Below, piece by piece: positions 24,979 through 36,653 of a stretch of DNA of 64,000 bases. The DNA comes from Cordia subcordata (taxonomy: Eukaryota > Streptophyta > Magnoliopsida > Boraginales > Cordiaceae): the NCBI GenBank assembly GCA_028554755.1, contig JAPTOF010000020.1:6763001-6827000 (forward strand), in the 5' to 3' direction. Under the pieces are notes generated by a model. The model saw nothing but the letters and a program-made list of their open reading frames with translations, did no database searches and was not told where the DNA came from. Each line of letters opens with the position of its first letter. Positions within the stretch are counted from its first letter, which is position 1. The translations under genes and the position numbers were made by a program.

Positions 24979-25214
24979 ATTTCTTACCAAAATGTTTATG
25001 AAATTCTTGTCACTTGTATATGATTCGTTGAGCTTAACGAAATTTTTGTTTTCGTAGCTCAAAAAAGGAAAGAGGAAAAAATATGATGTGGTAAATTAAG
25101 CTAGAGTTGAGAAGGAGAACAACGAGGCTGAGGAGAAGCAGGTTGCAGTGTGCAATTTTATGCACAATGCATTCAGCCTTGGTGACTTCTTGGGTGGTGC
25201 ATAATGGGTTATTG

Positions 25215-25380
25215 CAATATATACTACACACAGACAACATGGCAGATTGGGCAAAATGAATTGGTGGTGGAATATTTTATTTTTCAAAATTGTTTATCTT
25301 TGACCAAATTTAGGATTTAGTCACTTTGTGGTCTATTCATTTATCGTTCTTGGCACGTTAACAATGACTTTTGGCACATA
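25215..25380 (-). promoter_or_regulatory. RING2 promoter: TATA-like and TTTGACC block
   Basis: TATATTGC/ATATACT sequence near 25215-25225 could serve as a TATA region on the minus strand. TTTGACC lies at 25299-25305 and AACAATGACTTTTGGCACA near 25360-25378. The same pair in the same order stands before RING1, RING3 and RING4. Confidence 0.55.
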
Positions 25381-25384
25381 CGTT

Positions 25385-26036
25385 GCCTTTGCATGTGGAC
25401 AAAGTGCTAAAATCGTACATATTGGACAACTTCTCTAATTATCTATTATATAATCTTCTTATTTCAAGAATAGCGAGAGATGTCTTATTAAACTTGTGTT
25501 AATTATATTTTATTTAAGATTTAACTATCGATTAATTAATACATAAAACAAAATTTATTGATATTTGTATGTTATTGAAAATAGATAAACTCGTGCAAAG
25601 ATACAGAAATATTTATATCAAATTTTATACTATATACTTTAAAAAAAAAGTAACGACACCACAATGTTTTCCTCCAGAAATGAGATGCACTACGTTTTTC
25701 CATGTGGTATTGCTTCTATGTCTCTTTGCTTTTGCTCATCACATGTATATCATACAATATTGTTCTTATTATATTATTAAAAAACATATACACACAAAAA
25801 TTTACATAATACCTTTTTTTATGCATTTCCATATATTATATACACATAAATATGATTAACATTGAAAACTTTATCAAAAATTAAATTTACAAAATATATT
25901 TGTATTTTACCCTCACAAAACTATAAAAATCTGTACATTCTATTTTTATCTTTCAATACCTTTCAACAAATATATGGAATTCAAGCATGTGGACAAAGTG
26001 TAAAAGTTGTATATATTAGACCATTTATCTAATTAT

Positions 26037-26068
<32 letters not shown>

Positions 26069-26130
26069 ATATTTTATTTCTTATTTCAAGAATAGCGAGA
26101 GATGTCATATTAAACATATGTTGTTATTTT
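25385..26130. repeat. Short duplicated segment, 25385-25510 and 25985-26130
   Basis: Both ends carry GCATGTGGACAAAGTG and TTATTTCAAGAATAGCGAGA with similar spacing, about 600 bp apart. A (TA)n tract lies at 26037-26068. The DNA between is AT-rich with no gene. Confidence 0.65.
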
Positions 26131-26640
26131 TTATTGGATAACAAATGCACGTTATCTACTCATGGTTTATGTAATTAGCTTATTACCTCCTGCATTTTAA
26201 AACTTATCACATTATCAACACTTTGTGCTTTTCAATATATGGCATGTTCTCCTCCTATGGTTTGTCTTATTAGTTGATTATTCTTATATAGTTTGTTTCT
26301 TTAGCTGATTACCCTTTGTTCTTAAAACTTATCACATTACCCTTGTATCTTCCAAAAGGAGCATAATCTCTTCTTTTTCCATTATTGTTAGAATATTGTT
26401 AGTTAAAAATAATGGTATTTTTGTGAAAATATATAGTATATTGCAAGTTTTAAAAGTCACATATGATTAAAAATGCATGTATAACGCATAATAAGCTAAT
26501 TTTAATAGAAAGCGCTAAGGTATGAGATTATGTGCCACTTTTTGAAAAAATACGAGGGTAGTTTAGTAAGTTTTAAAGCACAATAAGTAATCAACTAACT
26601 AGACAAACAACAGAGAATAATGGTATTTTATCCTTTTTTT
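26130..26640. repeat. Imperfect foldback element
   Basis: GAGATTATG...GAGGGTAGTTTAGTAAGTTTT (26525-26573) is the inverted form of AAAACTTATCACATTACCC...AGCATAATCTC (26323-26371). The outer arms (26155-26215 against 26580-26625) also pair. There is no ORF. It is probably a foldback/MITE remnant. A target duplication could not be defined. Confidence 0.55.
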
Positions 26641-27150
26641 TATTTGACATTTATCTATCAATTAATTAGTGTATAAAACAAAATATTTTGTTACTCATAT
26701 GTTGTTGAAAATAAGTAAACCTGTGCAAATTGAGTGTGGGATAAAGAAAATGTTAGGTTTTATTTTAAGTTTTGTTAACAAATTTAGGTGCATAATGATA
26801 GACCAAGATGGTTCACACATTAATTAGGTAAGAGTAACCTCACGTCAACTTCTAGGCATCTTGATTAAAAAATGTCACATTAAATCAAGGACAAACTCCA
26901 TAAATAGTCTTTATTATTTGTAAAAAGTATCAGTTTAATTTTTCTTTGAAAATGACTTTTTAGTCCCTAATATATTTAAAAGATGATACATTGGTCCGGA
27001 TTATTTCAAAAGTGACCAATTTAACCACCAATATTTGTAGAAAGTATTGTAATTTGATCCCCAATTTATCCCTAATAAAATGGTCATGTGATGGTAGCAT
27101 GGCCAATTAATGGGAATAAAATTGACACTTTTTGTGAACTTTAAAACTAG
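26641..27150. other. AT-rich stretch with weak inverted repeat
   Basis: No gene was seen. GTAAAAAGTATCAGTTTAAT (about 26919) and its loose complement near 27118-27140 bracket sequence with several TTTAGTCCC-like words. This style also occurs in the element at 62165-62541. Confidence 0.4.
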
Positions 27151-27159
27151 ATAGGTTAG

Positions 27160-27250
27160 AAGATAGCTCAAATAGTTGAGATCGCCTTCTACAAGAGTGA
27201 TAACTTGGGTTCCAATCCTATGGGATGGTGAGTTGGGTTGGGGAGAAGGG
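27160..27250 (+). repeat. tRNA-derived SINE-like segment
   Basis: An A-box-like GATAGCTCAAATAGTTGAG is followed about 35 bp later by a B-box-like TGGGTTCCAATCC, the pol III promoter layout of plant SINEs. A G-run (27249-27260) follows, and no A/T tail is defined. Confidence 0.5.
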
Positions 27251-27254
27251 GGGG

Positions 27255-27904
27255 GGGGGGGAGGACATATTTTACTTTTCTAATAGATGCAAGTTTGATT
27301 GACTTTTAAAATAAAATCGAAACTCTGCTAAAAAGCTAAACTTTAAAAACAAAAAATTTAAAATTTTAAAAATTTTGCTTTACCTCCATGAGTTTTTGCT
27401 TAAATCTCAAAGTCCTTCATGGAATTTTAGTTTTACTCATTTTCCACTATGACTTCAAAATTTGTCAAAAAATGCCTTATGTTTAATGACAATTTGTCAC
27501 TTCCTACATTGTTGTTGCTAATTTTTTTTATTTGATTTTATAAATGTTTCTTTGTTGTAGTAAAATCATTATTTTGTTTTAATTTCATACATGTATCTGT
27601 ATTTGCATAAAAAAAAAGAATAGATTTCAATCAAAGTTCAATATTTATTTAATTTTCACATATAACACAATAAACTGTTTTTTATTTTTTATTTTTTATT
27701 TTTTATACTCTCAAGAGTTAGTTAATTCCAAAATATATGTATTAATTAAAGTAAAAAGGATTGAATTCTATTTGAAATGTATATAAATATGAAGAAAAAA
27801 TAGATCAAATCGTATCTAATTTTTTCTCTTTAATCTTGAGGGTAAAAAAAAAAATTCAATAGATTATTTTGTACGTTTGTCATATTTTGAAACTAAAATC
27901 ATAT
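27255..27904. repeat. Third copy of repeat R1 (3' part)
   Basis: Matches 340-1005 in order (CTTTTCTAATAGATGCAAG ... TCATATTTTGAAACTAAAATC). It ends at 27904, where the duplicated copia fragment begins. It is absent from the left side of the copia element in unit A, so it marks the left junction of unit B. Confidence 0.7.
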
Positions 27905-28075
27905 GATTTTCTCCAAAAGATTATCTACATCATCATCATCCTTTCTCAGAGCAAAAAGGTTAGTTTTACCAAATGTAATATACATAGATTATTCCACAAC
28001 AAAAGTTCTTTTATTTTACATACAAGAAACTTTACTCTCAGTGGAATAATTAAGAAAAATCCCTTCATTCAAATT
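27905..28075 (-). pseudogene. Duplicated copia fragment, left piece
   Basis: Matches 9278-9455 of the first copia element (TTTCTCCAAAAG..., GGTTAGTTTTACCAAATGTA). It is cut at 28075 by the solo LTR and resumes at 29379. Confidence 0.8.
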
Positions 28076-29378
28076 TGTTAGCTAAATATTCTTTATTGAT
28101 TTTGATGATGAAAATATGTATATGCATTATTTGATTAAACAGCTTCTTGTGAAATGAGATATTATATGAAGCTTGGAAAATATAAAGATATGCATAAAGG
28201 ATCATTTGAAGAAGAGAAAAGATAAGAAGGCATAAGAAGGAGAAGAGAAGACATAAGGGGTACCAGATTTATTTTTTTCTTCTTGCTCTTCTTGTGAAAT
28301 GCCCATATACTGTATAGACTTGGCTTAAAACATTCTTCCTTATCATTGCAAAATTTTTCTCAAGTCTTGCACTTTTAAAATATGCACAAAAGTATTTGAA
28401 TACACACATTGAGACAAAATGAGTTTTTGGGGTGTTTTCATTCACAACATACGTTTACATATTTATTCAAAATTACTTGGAGTTATGAAAATATACTTGA
28501 GCTTGTTTTTCAAAAAAAATCTGGCTTTACTTCACATTCTGGAGTGGCCGAACCCCCAAGCCGGTCGACCGGCTGACCTGGGTGGTAGCCCGGCCTAATC
28601 AGAAAGTGAAAGAAAAAGCCGGACCCCCTAGCCGGTCGACCGGCTAAGGCGTCCGGCCTAGTCGGAGAAGTGAAAGGCAAGCCGGACGACCAAGACGGTC
28701 GACCGGCTAAACGGGGCTGTAATAAATGCACTAGCTGTTTCTTACCGTTCTGGCCGAGATTTTCAATCTTCCTTCACCTACCAAATCCCTAACTCTCAAA
28801 TCTCTATAAATACACATTCAAATACAAGTTCTAATCAATCAATTGAAGTGTGCAAAAGCTTTTATCATCATTCAATACTTCTTGAGCCATTCTTGCAATA
28901 TATTGAGCTTTCAAGAGCTTATTATTTTCTCTTCTTGAGGAAATTTTCAGATCCAATCTCTTTTCATTCTTGAGTATTCACACTTTGAGAGCTTTATTCA
29001 TTGTGAGATATATCCATTGTAGCTTGTAAAAGTGTGAGGAAATCCTATAGAGAAAGTCTCTTGGGTTCTTTGAAGTGAAACTTCAAAGAGGTTGTAAAAA
29101 TCTTGATTTGTGCTTCACCAAGTTTTGAAGAAACATTTTAGTGGAGATCCTTGAAGTCCTAAGGGGAGATTCCTAGGGCGGTGGACGTAGGCTTGGCCGA
29201 ACCACCTAAAAATCGTTTGTGTCTCTTCTCCTTGCTTTTAATTTCATTCTTATTACTTTGCTTATATAGTGTTTGATATATTGCTTGTTAGAGTTGTAAA
29301 TTTTCTGTAAATTTTAAAAACGAAAATTAGTATTAATATCTTAATTCACCCCCCCCCCTCTTAAGATATTTGCACCCA
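28076..29378 (+). mobile_element. Solo LTR of a Ty1/copia element (1303 bp)
   Basis: TGTTAGCT...GCACCCA is bounded by CAAATT at both sides (28070-28075 and 29379-29384), and the interrupted copia fragment continues beyond it. The 3' end carries TTAATTCACC, a C-run and TCTTAAG, typical of large SIRE-like LTRs. TCTATAAATACAC at 28801 is a good TATA box, so transcription probably runs on the plus strand. No internal region is left, which is the usual product of LTR-LTR recombination. A GC-rich island with three near-perfect palindromes lies at 28550-28715. Confidence 0.85.
28559..28708. repeat. Three spaced copies of AGCCGGTCGACCGGCT palindrome
   Basis: The 16-bp perfect palindrome lies at 28559-28574 and 28630-28645, and a near copy (GACGGTCGACCGGCT) at 28694-28708. 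Spacing is 71 and 64 bp. The separating DNA is also partly repeated (AGAAAGTGAAAG/AGAAGTGAAAGGCAAGCC). Confidence 0.9.
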
Positions 29379-30740
29379 CAAATTTGGCATCAGATTTTCT
29401 CAAATGGTCATTGGTATTTAGAAAAATAGTTGCAACCAAAAACTTTGAAATAAGAGATTTTGGGAGTTTTTCCATGCCAAAGTTTATAAGGAGATTTGTT
29501 TAAAATTGGTCAAATTACAACTCTATTTTGCATAAATCACTCCAAAAATATGGAGGCAAAGTGTGTTCTGTAAGCATAGTTCTTGTCATTTCTTGTAATG
29601 ATTGATTTTTTTTCTCTACTACCCCATTTTGTTGGGGAGTTCGAGAGATCAAAAAGTTATGTTCAATGCCATGTTCATCACAAAAGTTCATGAAATGAGT
29701 ATTTACATATTCTGTGTCATTATCATTATAGATATTAGTTATAAAATAGTCTTTCTCTTTTTGCACTTTTCTACACATCCACTCCCTTGATTTTCTTCAA
29801 CTTATAGAAATAAAGAGGAGTTATTAATCATATGTTTGGAACAACCACTATCCAAAATCTTTTTTTTCTTGCTATGCTTGCTCACATGACATATCTACAC
29901 ACATTCACTAAACATAAAAATTTTTATTTTTGGTCCCCAGCACTTTGGGCCCTTGAGGTTAGTATCAACTCTTGGCCTTTACAACCTATTTGGGTCTTTG
30001 TCATTGAGCAACAAGTGATCCTCTATCTTGTATTTTCTTATGATAGCAATGAGTAGAAACATGCCCATACTTTTCATAAAAGAAGCAAGTGATGTTTTAT
30101 TTTGAAGTAGTGCTAGAAATAGATGCTTTGACAAAGTAAGTTTTCAAATATTTTTATTTGATTTTTTGGTTCATAGCAAAGACCACTTTTACCAAATGCC
30201 ATCTTTTGAGATCCAAGTAGTTTTTCAAAGTTATCTTTTCCCTTTGTGAATTTCTCAACAATTCCATTCAAATCATCATTCTTCTTTTTCAAAATTTCCA
30301 CTTCTTTTTCTAAGATTTGAACATTTTCAACAAGGGATGCATTTTCTTTTCCAAGCAAACATTTTCATTCAAGAGATATTTTTAATTTTCTTTGCAAATT
30401 CTTATCTTTTTAAAGCAAGTAAAAAATCCTCATACAATTTTGAAAAGGCTTCTTATAATTCCTCAAATGTAATATCTTCTTGTTTCTCACACGGAGATGA
30501 ACAACTAGAATAACAAAGGAAAGGATATACCTCATATTCATTAGCCACGAGGCAAAAGTCGGCAACTTCATGCTCTTCCTCAATTTCTCTTTCATTATCG
30601 AAGGAGTCTTATGTAGCTTTGAGAGCTTTGCCATCCTTTTTCTTTGCAAGCTTTGGACATGTGTACTCAAAGATTTCTTGATATGTTTAAGGCATCTAAT
30701 AAGGGCCTAAATGTTTAAATATGCCTCGACTGCGTCATTT
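29379..30740 (-). pseudogene. Duplicated copia fragment, right piece (integrase to gag)
   Basis: Matches 9456-10790. The minus-strand integrase segment (29778-29515) is more open than in unit A and includes FITNIYNDNDTEYVNTHF, FCDEHGIEHNFL and PQQNGVVEKKNQ. A coiled-coil-like gag segment (30358-30113) follows. Frameshifts persist. It has no LTR of its own and is a passenger in the segmental duplication. Confidence 0.82.
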
Positions 30741-31149
30741 GTATGTTTGGCTGGTAATGAATTAGCACTTATCCTGTTTTCAAAATTTTATCTAATAAAC
30801 CTATTTGTAATTTTCATCATACGGTATATAATCTCCTTCCTTGACTTTATCGCTCTAACTTAACAAAGTATGTACATCTGACATGCGGTTCTGTGCAAAT
30901 ATGAGTATGAATTTGAACAAAATAGTTACAAAACTAGAAAAAATACCCCCTATATTTATGAACAATCAATTACTTAATCCCCATAGCTTTTCCAATTAGC
31001 AACTTATCCCTTTGCATGGTGATCTTGCCATAATTTTTTACTAGAGTTAGCAAAAATAAAAAGAAAAATAGAAATGGGTGAGTTTCCACTTTTCAAAAAA
31101 TACAAGAGAGTTGTAAGGTACATTTTATAAGATAAGAGGAAGTAGCTCT

Positions 31150-31369
31150 GGGCTTGTTTAGATTTTTTTCCAAAAATAAGTGTTTTTCCACCAAAAAAAA
31201 AACACATTTCTTTTTTCTAATAGATGTTTGATTGACTTTTAAATAAAGTGAAAACCTTTTTAAAAAGCTAATTCTAAAAATAAAAAATTAAACTTCTCAA
31301 AAAAAAAGTGATTTCTTCTTCTTTTTTTTTTTTACAGAAAACAAATTATAAGACAATCCAAAGTGCCCC
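31150..31369. mobile_element. MITE, GGGCYYGTTTRGATT family (unit B)
   Basis: Copy of 11199-11423 with the same ends (GGGCTTGTTTAGATT, AATCCAAAGTGCCCC) and the same flanks. Confidence 0.65.
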
Positions 31370-31583
31370 TTTTCCCAAACTTAAATTATGGAGAAGCAAT
31401 TAGTAATTAAGGACATTGAAATTACCAATTGCCCAAAAAGAAAATAGCAGTATTCTATTCTTTCTTTCCTCTAGACAAAAAGAAAGAAAGAAAGAAAAAG
31501 AAAAAGAAAAGTAGTTGCTAGTATTATATTCTATTCGTTGGACAATGATATGAGCCGACCTTAGTGGAAAACAATGTTCTTTT

Positions 31584-32084
31584 TGTCATAAAAAAATTAT
31601 TCTCTCAACATATTTGCTTTGTTACAGATTTTTCTCTCTAAATTGTCTTTTCGTTTCTTGGAATGAAATGTATTTCTACTCTCTGCTATTTATAGATGCA
31701 ATTGGAACAAATGTGTCAAATATACCTGACACAATCTACCATCCTATAAGTATAGATTTGTTCTTTTTCTAATTCGGTCTTAAATGCTAGATGACTTTTT
31801 CTCGCATACAAAAGATATGCTGCATGTAGGCTTCAACTCCCAATACATCCATTGACTTTGAAAAAGCAAGCAATGTCTGCATTTCACAACACTCTCTCTT
31901 ATACATTTATTATAAAAATATACTTCGTTAAAACCTTACAAGGAAAAAAACCAGTGAAACTAAAATCTTAGTAAAAGAAAAAGAGTATAATATTCTTTTT
32001 ATATGCTTCATACTGCTTCATTAAAAACCTTGCCAGGAAAACTCAGTAGAACAAAACCTAAGCTAAGAAAAAAAGAGTACAGCA
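31584..32084 (-). repeat. 3' LTR of Tnt1-like copia remnant
   Basis: On the minus strand this begins TGCTGTACTC just after GAGGGGGATACTATACG, a polypurine-tract-like run, and ends near 31584. It contains the reiterated AACCTTACAAGG/AACCTTGCCAGG type words and a TATA box (CTATAAATAG complement near 31688). Bases 31778-31890 are repeated at 36244-36367, the remnant of the other LTR. Confidence 0.7.
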
Positions 32085-34655
32085 CGTATAGTATCCCCCT
32101 CATGAAGACAATCAGGAGTAGTCTTTGAGTAGTTGCATGCCAATCTTGTGTACCAGTTTCTCCAATATTGTTGCAAGTAATGCTTTTGTAAACAAGTCTA
32201 CTAAATTGTCACTTGAGCAAATTTGACAAACATCGATCTCACTTTTCTTTTAGAGTTCATGTATAAAGAAGAACTTTGGTGAGATATGCTAAGTTCTATC
32301 ACTTTTGATGTAGTCTCCTTTAACTTGAGCAATGCATGCAGTATTATATTCATATAGTATAGTAGGTCCTCTTTTGCTAGCTGAAATGTTGCATTCTCCG
32401 TCAATGTTGAGTTCATACACATTATCGACTCGCCTAATGTAGTGCAAGTATGTCAGCATGATTTGAGGAGGTGGCAACAATAGTCTGCTTTATTGAGCGC
32501 CAGGAAATAATCTAATTTGGGATCACCCTTTATATAGGTCAGATAAACACCTAACATCTGTATATCCTATTAATGCAGGATGTGTACGCTTTGAATACAA
32601 TAAGCCCATATCAATTGTTCCATGAAGATAACAAAATACTTGTTTAATACTGGTCAATGTCTTTGTGTTGGTGCAGCACTAAATCTTGCTAATAAATTTA
32701 CAAAAATGCAATATTTGGACGTGTATTATTAGCAAAATACATCAATGCACCAATTGCACTAAGATATGACACTTCAGGGCCAAGTATTTCTTCGTTATCT
32801 TCTCGAGGACGAAAAGGGTTCTTTTTTATATCAAGAGATCAGACAACCATTGGGGTACTTAATGAATGAGCTTTATCTATGTTGAATCTCTTCAAAACTT
32901 TTTCAATATAAGTCTTTTAGTGGACTAAAATTCGACTTGGCAAATCCTCAATTTGTAGGTCGAGACAAAATTTAGTTTTGCCCAAATCTTTCATCTCAAA
33001 TTTTTTACATAAACATACGACTGTTACTGTAAGCTCTTCAATAGTCCCTATTATATTTAAATCATTAACATATATAGCAATAATAACAAACCCAATTTGT
33101 TGTTTCTTCATAAAAACACATAGGATTATGAGACTATTAACATATCTTCTTTTAGAAGGTTTGTACTTAAATGATTGTAGCACATTCGTTCAGATTGTTT
33201 TAATCTATACAGGGATTTTCGCAATTTAATAGAATACATTTTCCGAAGATTTGACTTATATACTTCAGGCATATTCAATCCTTTAGGGACTTTTATATAA
33301 ATATCACTATCAAGTGACCCATATAAATATGCTGTCACTACATCCATAAGATGCATATGAAGTCTTTCACAAATTACTAGGCTGATTAAATATCTAAATA
33401 TAGTTACGTCAATTACGGGAGAATATGTCTCGTCATAATCAATTCCAGGCCTTTGTGAAAAACCTTATGCTACAAGTTGTGCCTTATATTTCACAATTTC
33501 ATTGTTTTCATTTTGTTTTTACATGAATACCCACTTGTAGCTTACAGGCCTTACATTTTCAGGTGTTTGGACTGCAGGTCCAAAAAACTTTTTACAAGAA
33601 AATTTAATCCAGGCTCTATTACGTCTTTCCATTGAGGCCAATCATTTCTGTGTTAACTTTCTTGAACGGACTTTGGTTCATAATCTTCGCTTTCTATCAG
33701 CAATTCAGTTGTTACCGCATATGAAAATTTTTCATCACAATTTCATTTTTGTTCTATCTTTTTTCCTGTAGAGATATAATTAATTGAGATCTCTTTATTT
33801 TCAATATTGTCGCTATTTTTCTCATACTAAGGTGCCTGATTCTTTGCTGGAGTTGCCTTTCCAGCAATTTCTATGACATCTACATGATTATTAAGAATCT
33901 CAAAAATACCAACTTGCTTATTCGGCTCCCTCTTTTTTCAAGGATTCTTATCTTTGGAACCAATTGATCTATCACGTTTTTGACGTGCCATAGACTCATT
34001 TGCTAGAGTATTAGTATATTGCTCTTTTGGAATATCAATTTTAGCGGGAGCATTTCGAGCTGAAACATGTAACTTAGTTACTCTCTTTGTATCAGTGAAT
34101 GCATCTAGCAATCGGTGAGCAATCCTAAATATAATTTCTTTGAGCCATAGATGATGCATTCCATATAATTTCTTGTCTTTCCAGCTTTTGTTTTTTCTCC
34201 CCCTAATGCTAGATGCGTGGAAAGTAAAGAATGTCTTCTCTAACATATCTTCATCAGTGATCTTTTCTTCACAAAATTTCAATTGTCAAGTAATTCTAAA
34301 TAAAGTGGAGTTATACTCGCTTACATTTTTAAATCCTACAATCCCAGGTGAATCTACTCGTAGTGAGCTTTAAGAGGATCATTGTTTTATGATAATCAAA
34401 TTTTTCCTTCAAATTTTGCCAAAGGACTTGTGGATCATTTACTGTAAGTTATTTGGCTTTAAGCCCTTCATGGAGATAATGACGAAGGAATATTAATACT
34501 TTAGCGCGATTTTGTAAAGATGTGTTATTTACTTCTTTAATTGTTTTTTCAAGGTCCTTGGCATTGAGATTATTTTGGTATCAAAGATCCATGATAAATA
34601 GTTGTTGCCAGAAATATCAAGGACTACAAACTCAAGCTTTGTGAGATTTGACATT
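32085..34655 (-). pseudogene. Tnt1-like copia gag/RT/RNase H, protease and integrase deleted
   Basis: Minus-strand reading starts with the gag start MSNLTKLEFV (34654) and a gag segment MLEKTFFTFHASS (near 34245). It passes almost directly into the linker normally found between integrase and RT (MHHLWLKEIIFRIAHRLLDA, SARNAPAKIDIPKEQ, 34150-34010). RT follows (MDVVTAYLYGSLDSD at 33350, IYVNDLNIIG at 33080), then RNase H (ACIAQVKGDYIKSDRT near 32310; SSDNLVDLFTKALP near 32190). Protease and integrase are missing, and many stops are present. Confidence 0.8.
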
Positions 34656-34975
34656 ATGCATCGAAATTTTTGTAGCATATCGATGGCTTAATCCTTATCA
34701 ATGGCTTAAAATTTTGGTCCAATTTAATTCCCTACTTGCTGTGTCTCCATCGTTTCAGCCTCAATTATAACTTCTTTCCTTTTTCAATTACCGTATCACT
34801 TGTTCTTTTTTCAATTTATAATTCTTAATAATGTTTATTATTTATAAACAACAAATAATTTTCTTTTTGAGATTATTGAAATATTTATATATGTATTTGT
34901 TTATTTATATAATTATTTTTATTTATGCAGGGTATGGAATAAAAAACCAGTGTTTCATAAAACAGAAAGGAGACC

Positions 34976-35065
34976 AGATGTTTTTCACCTCCTCACTGAA
35001 AGAAAGATACTTCCGACACCAGATGTTTTTCACCTCCTCACTGAAAGAAAGATACTTCCCCGCTT
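34976..35065 (+). repeat. 45-bp perfect tandem duplication
   Basis: AGATGTTTTTCACCTCCTCA onward is present twice with a 45-bp period (34976 and 35021). The matching region at 38580 has a single copy. Confidence 0.9.
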
Positions 35066-35847
35066 GTCGGGGTATCTTTTTTATTCTTTAATCTTCGTCC
35101 ATGCATCTATCAGCGGATGATCTTCAGTGGGTGGCACGTTGAGCACGCTTCTTATCCAAATCACGTTGATCACATTGATATGGACATTAACTGAATTCTT
35201 TTGTAACCATAAATTCATACGTGTTACGTTATAGGTCTTAACACGATTGAACCAGAAATTTATCATTGACGAGTTGAAGTTTATTTACATATTTGAATGC
35301 AAATCATCGTTAAAAAACTTGAGATAGTATTAACTAAAATAACAATTTTTTTTTCCATCTAATGTGTGAGAGAACAACATATATACAACAATAATCATAA
35401 CAATAAATATTAGTGATATTAGATTTTCTAGCCATAAACAAACATAAAAATACTATTTAGTAAAATAATATAAGATGATGTGAAAAAAGATTACTAATTC
35501 GATCAATAAAATTAAGTTCTTCTTTCTTTTATGAACTTATCTAGTCAAAATGATGAATAAATTACATTTGAAAAAAATGCCTAGATAAATTCTCAATGAA
35601 AAGCCCTCCAAAGTTTATAAACTTTTTTGAGTTTATATATCTTGCAAGAAAAACTCTAACTATTAAACCGACAAAATAAATAAATTAAGTGTTACAAAAA
35701 TTTATAGGCTGAATACTCATTTACTACAAACATTTATATGAGTCCATATGTTTTTGTCGCTATAAAAGCTTACAGACTAGAAGGAGATACACCACAAAAA
35801 CTCATAATTGACCACCAAATATTTGTTTGAGTGCAAAGACACACGAA

Positions 35848-35986
35848 ATGGAAAACGTCGTCGTAGCGGCTCCAAAAGTAGCGGTGGCAGTTTTCATATT
35901 GAAGGAGAAGAGACTGCTGTTGGGAAGGTGTCGGAATTGCATTGGCGATTCATATTATTCCGTTCCAAGCGGCAATCTCGAATTTG
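35848..35986 (+). pseudogene. Nudix hydrolase copy 2: exon 1 only
   Basis: The ATG at 35848 opens an exon encoding [20 protein letters not shown] and onward to VPSGNLEFG, ending at a GTAATC donor (35987). A TATA box (TATAAAAG, 35761) precedes it by 87 bp. Residue changes against copy 3 include Arg to Cys (GRCRN) and His to Asn (SGNLEFG). Intron sequence follows to about 36240, where copia LTR begins; exon 2 is absent. If transcribed, it would run into the intron and stop. Confidence 0.88.
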
Positions 35987-36243
35987 GTAATCTTGAACCT
36001 TTTGGCCATTTGCTAATTTTCTCAACTGAGAGAGTATCTGAAGTGCTTATTTCAGTTGCTTATAAGCATTTTTTGTAAAAAGTTTGTGGGATTTGTTTTG
36101 ATTTTGGATGCTTATGTGCACTTTTTTTTATAAAAAGTTAGTGAGATTTACTTTTTGTTTTTGGTGCTTAAAAACACCCAAATAAACAGAGCCAAACAAG
36201 TTGTAACATAATAGTACATGTTTTTGAGTGTCCAAACAACTTG

Positions 36244-36367
36244 CTTAAATGCTAGATGACTTCTTCTTGCTTCCAAAAGATATACGGCATGTAGGCTTCA
36301 GCTCCCAATACATCCATTGACTTTGAAAACCAAGCAATCTTGAATGTCCACATTTCACAACACTTCT
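36244..36367 (-). repeat. Fragment of the 5' LTR of the copia remnant
   Basis: Matches 31778-31890 (TTAAATGCTAGATGACTT, CTTCAGCTCCCAATACATCC). It is followed directly by array flank sequence. The 13-mer ACAATGTTCTTTT stands both before the 3' LTR (31571-31583) and after this fragment (36370-36382). Confidence 0.75.
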
Positions 36368-36369
36368 CA

Positions 36370-36605
36370 ACAATGTTCTTTTCAAGAAGTGATTTTGTGT
36401 TGCTGTCTTGACTCTTCTCGTTTAATGTTATTGTAGGCAAGATTCATGAACTACCAGACTTTCTCATTACAGGACAGAGGAGTTGCTGAAGACTGTGGGG
36501 TTTTGAAGTTTCACGTTCCATCAATTTATATTAATTATGAGGTAATGGAAGGATGTTAATGAGGTCTCGACTAAAGATGCCCCTAAATCAATCAATTATT
36601 AAGAG
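36370..36605. repeat. Array-unit flank resumed after copia insertion
   Basis: Continues the module interrupted at 31583. It matches 11605-11840 (GACTCTTCTCGTTTAATGTTATTG, CTACCAGACTTTCTCATTACAGG, AATTATGAGGTAATGGAAGGATG). Confidence 0.75.
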
Positions 36606-36619
36606 ATAAAAGTATATTA

Positions 36620-36653
<34 letters not shown>

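Larger units (their letters stand above)
34686..36240 (+). repeat. Nudix 5' block duplicated from 38297-39610
   Basis: From CTTATCAATGGCTTAAAATT through promoter, exon 1 and the start of intron 1, this block matches 38297-39610 and then continues into intron sequence like that of copy 1 (13301-13520). It sits between the gag start of the copia remnant (34655) and that element's other LTR fragment (36244). It also has a 45-bp internal tandem duplication absent from the other copy. Confidence 0.85.

Noticed and set aside
24979..25062. N-terminal extension of RING2 (and 50399-50470 for RING4)
   Set aside because: The open frame there begins at TTG, and the aligned RING1 has an in-frame stop. 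The first ATG gives proteins of matching length.
34831..35091. ORF upstream of Nudix copy 2 and its relative at 38484-38759
   Set aside because: The two copies diverge in frame and end, and the sequence is upstream or promoter region. I see no family resemblance.
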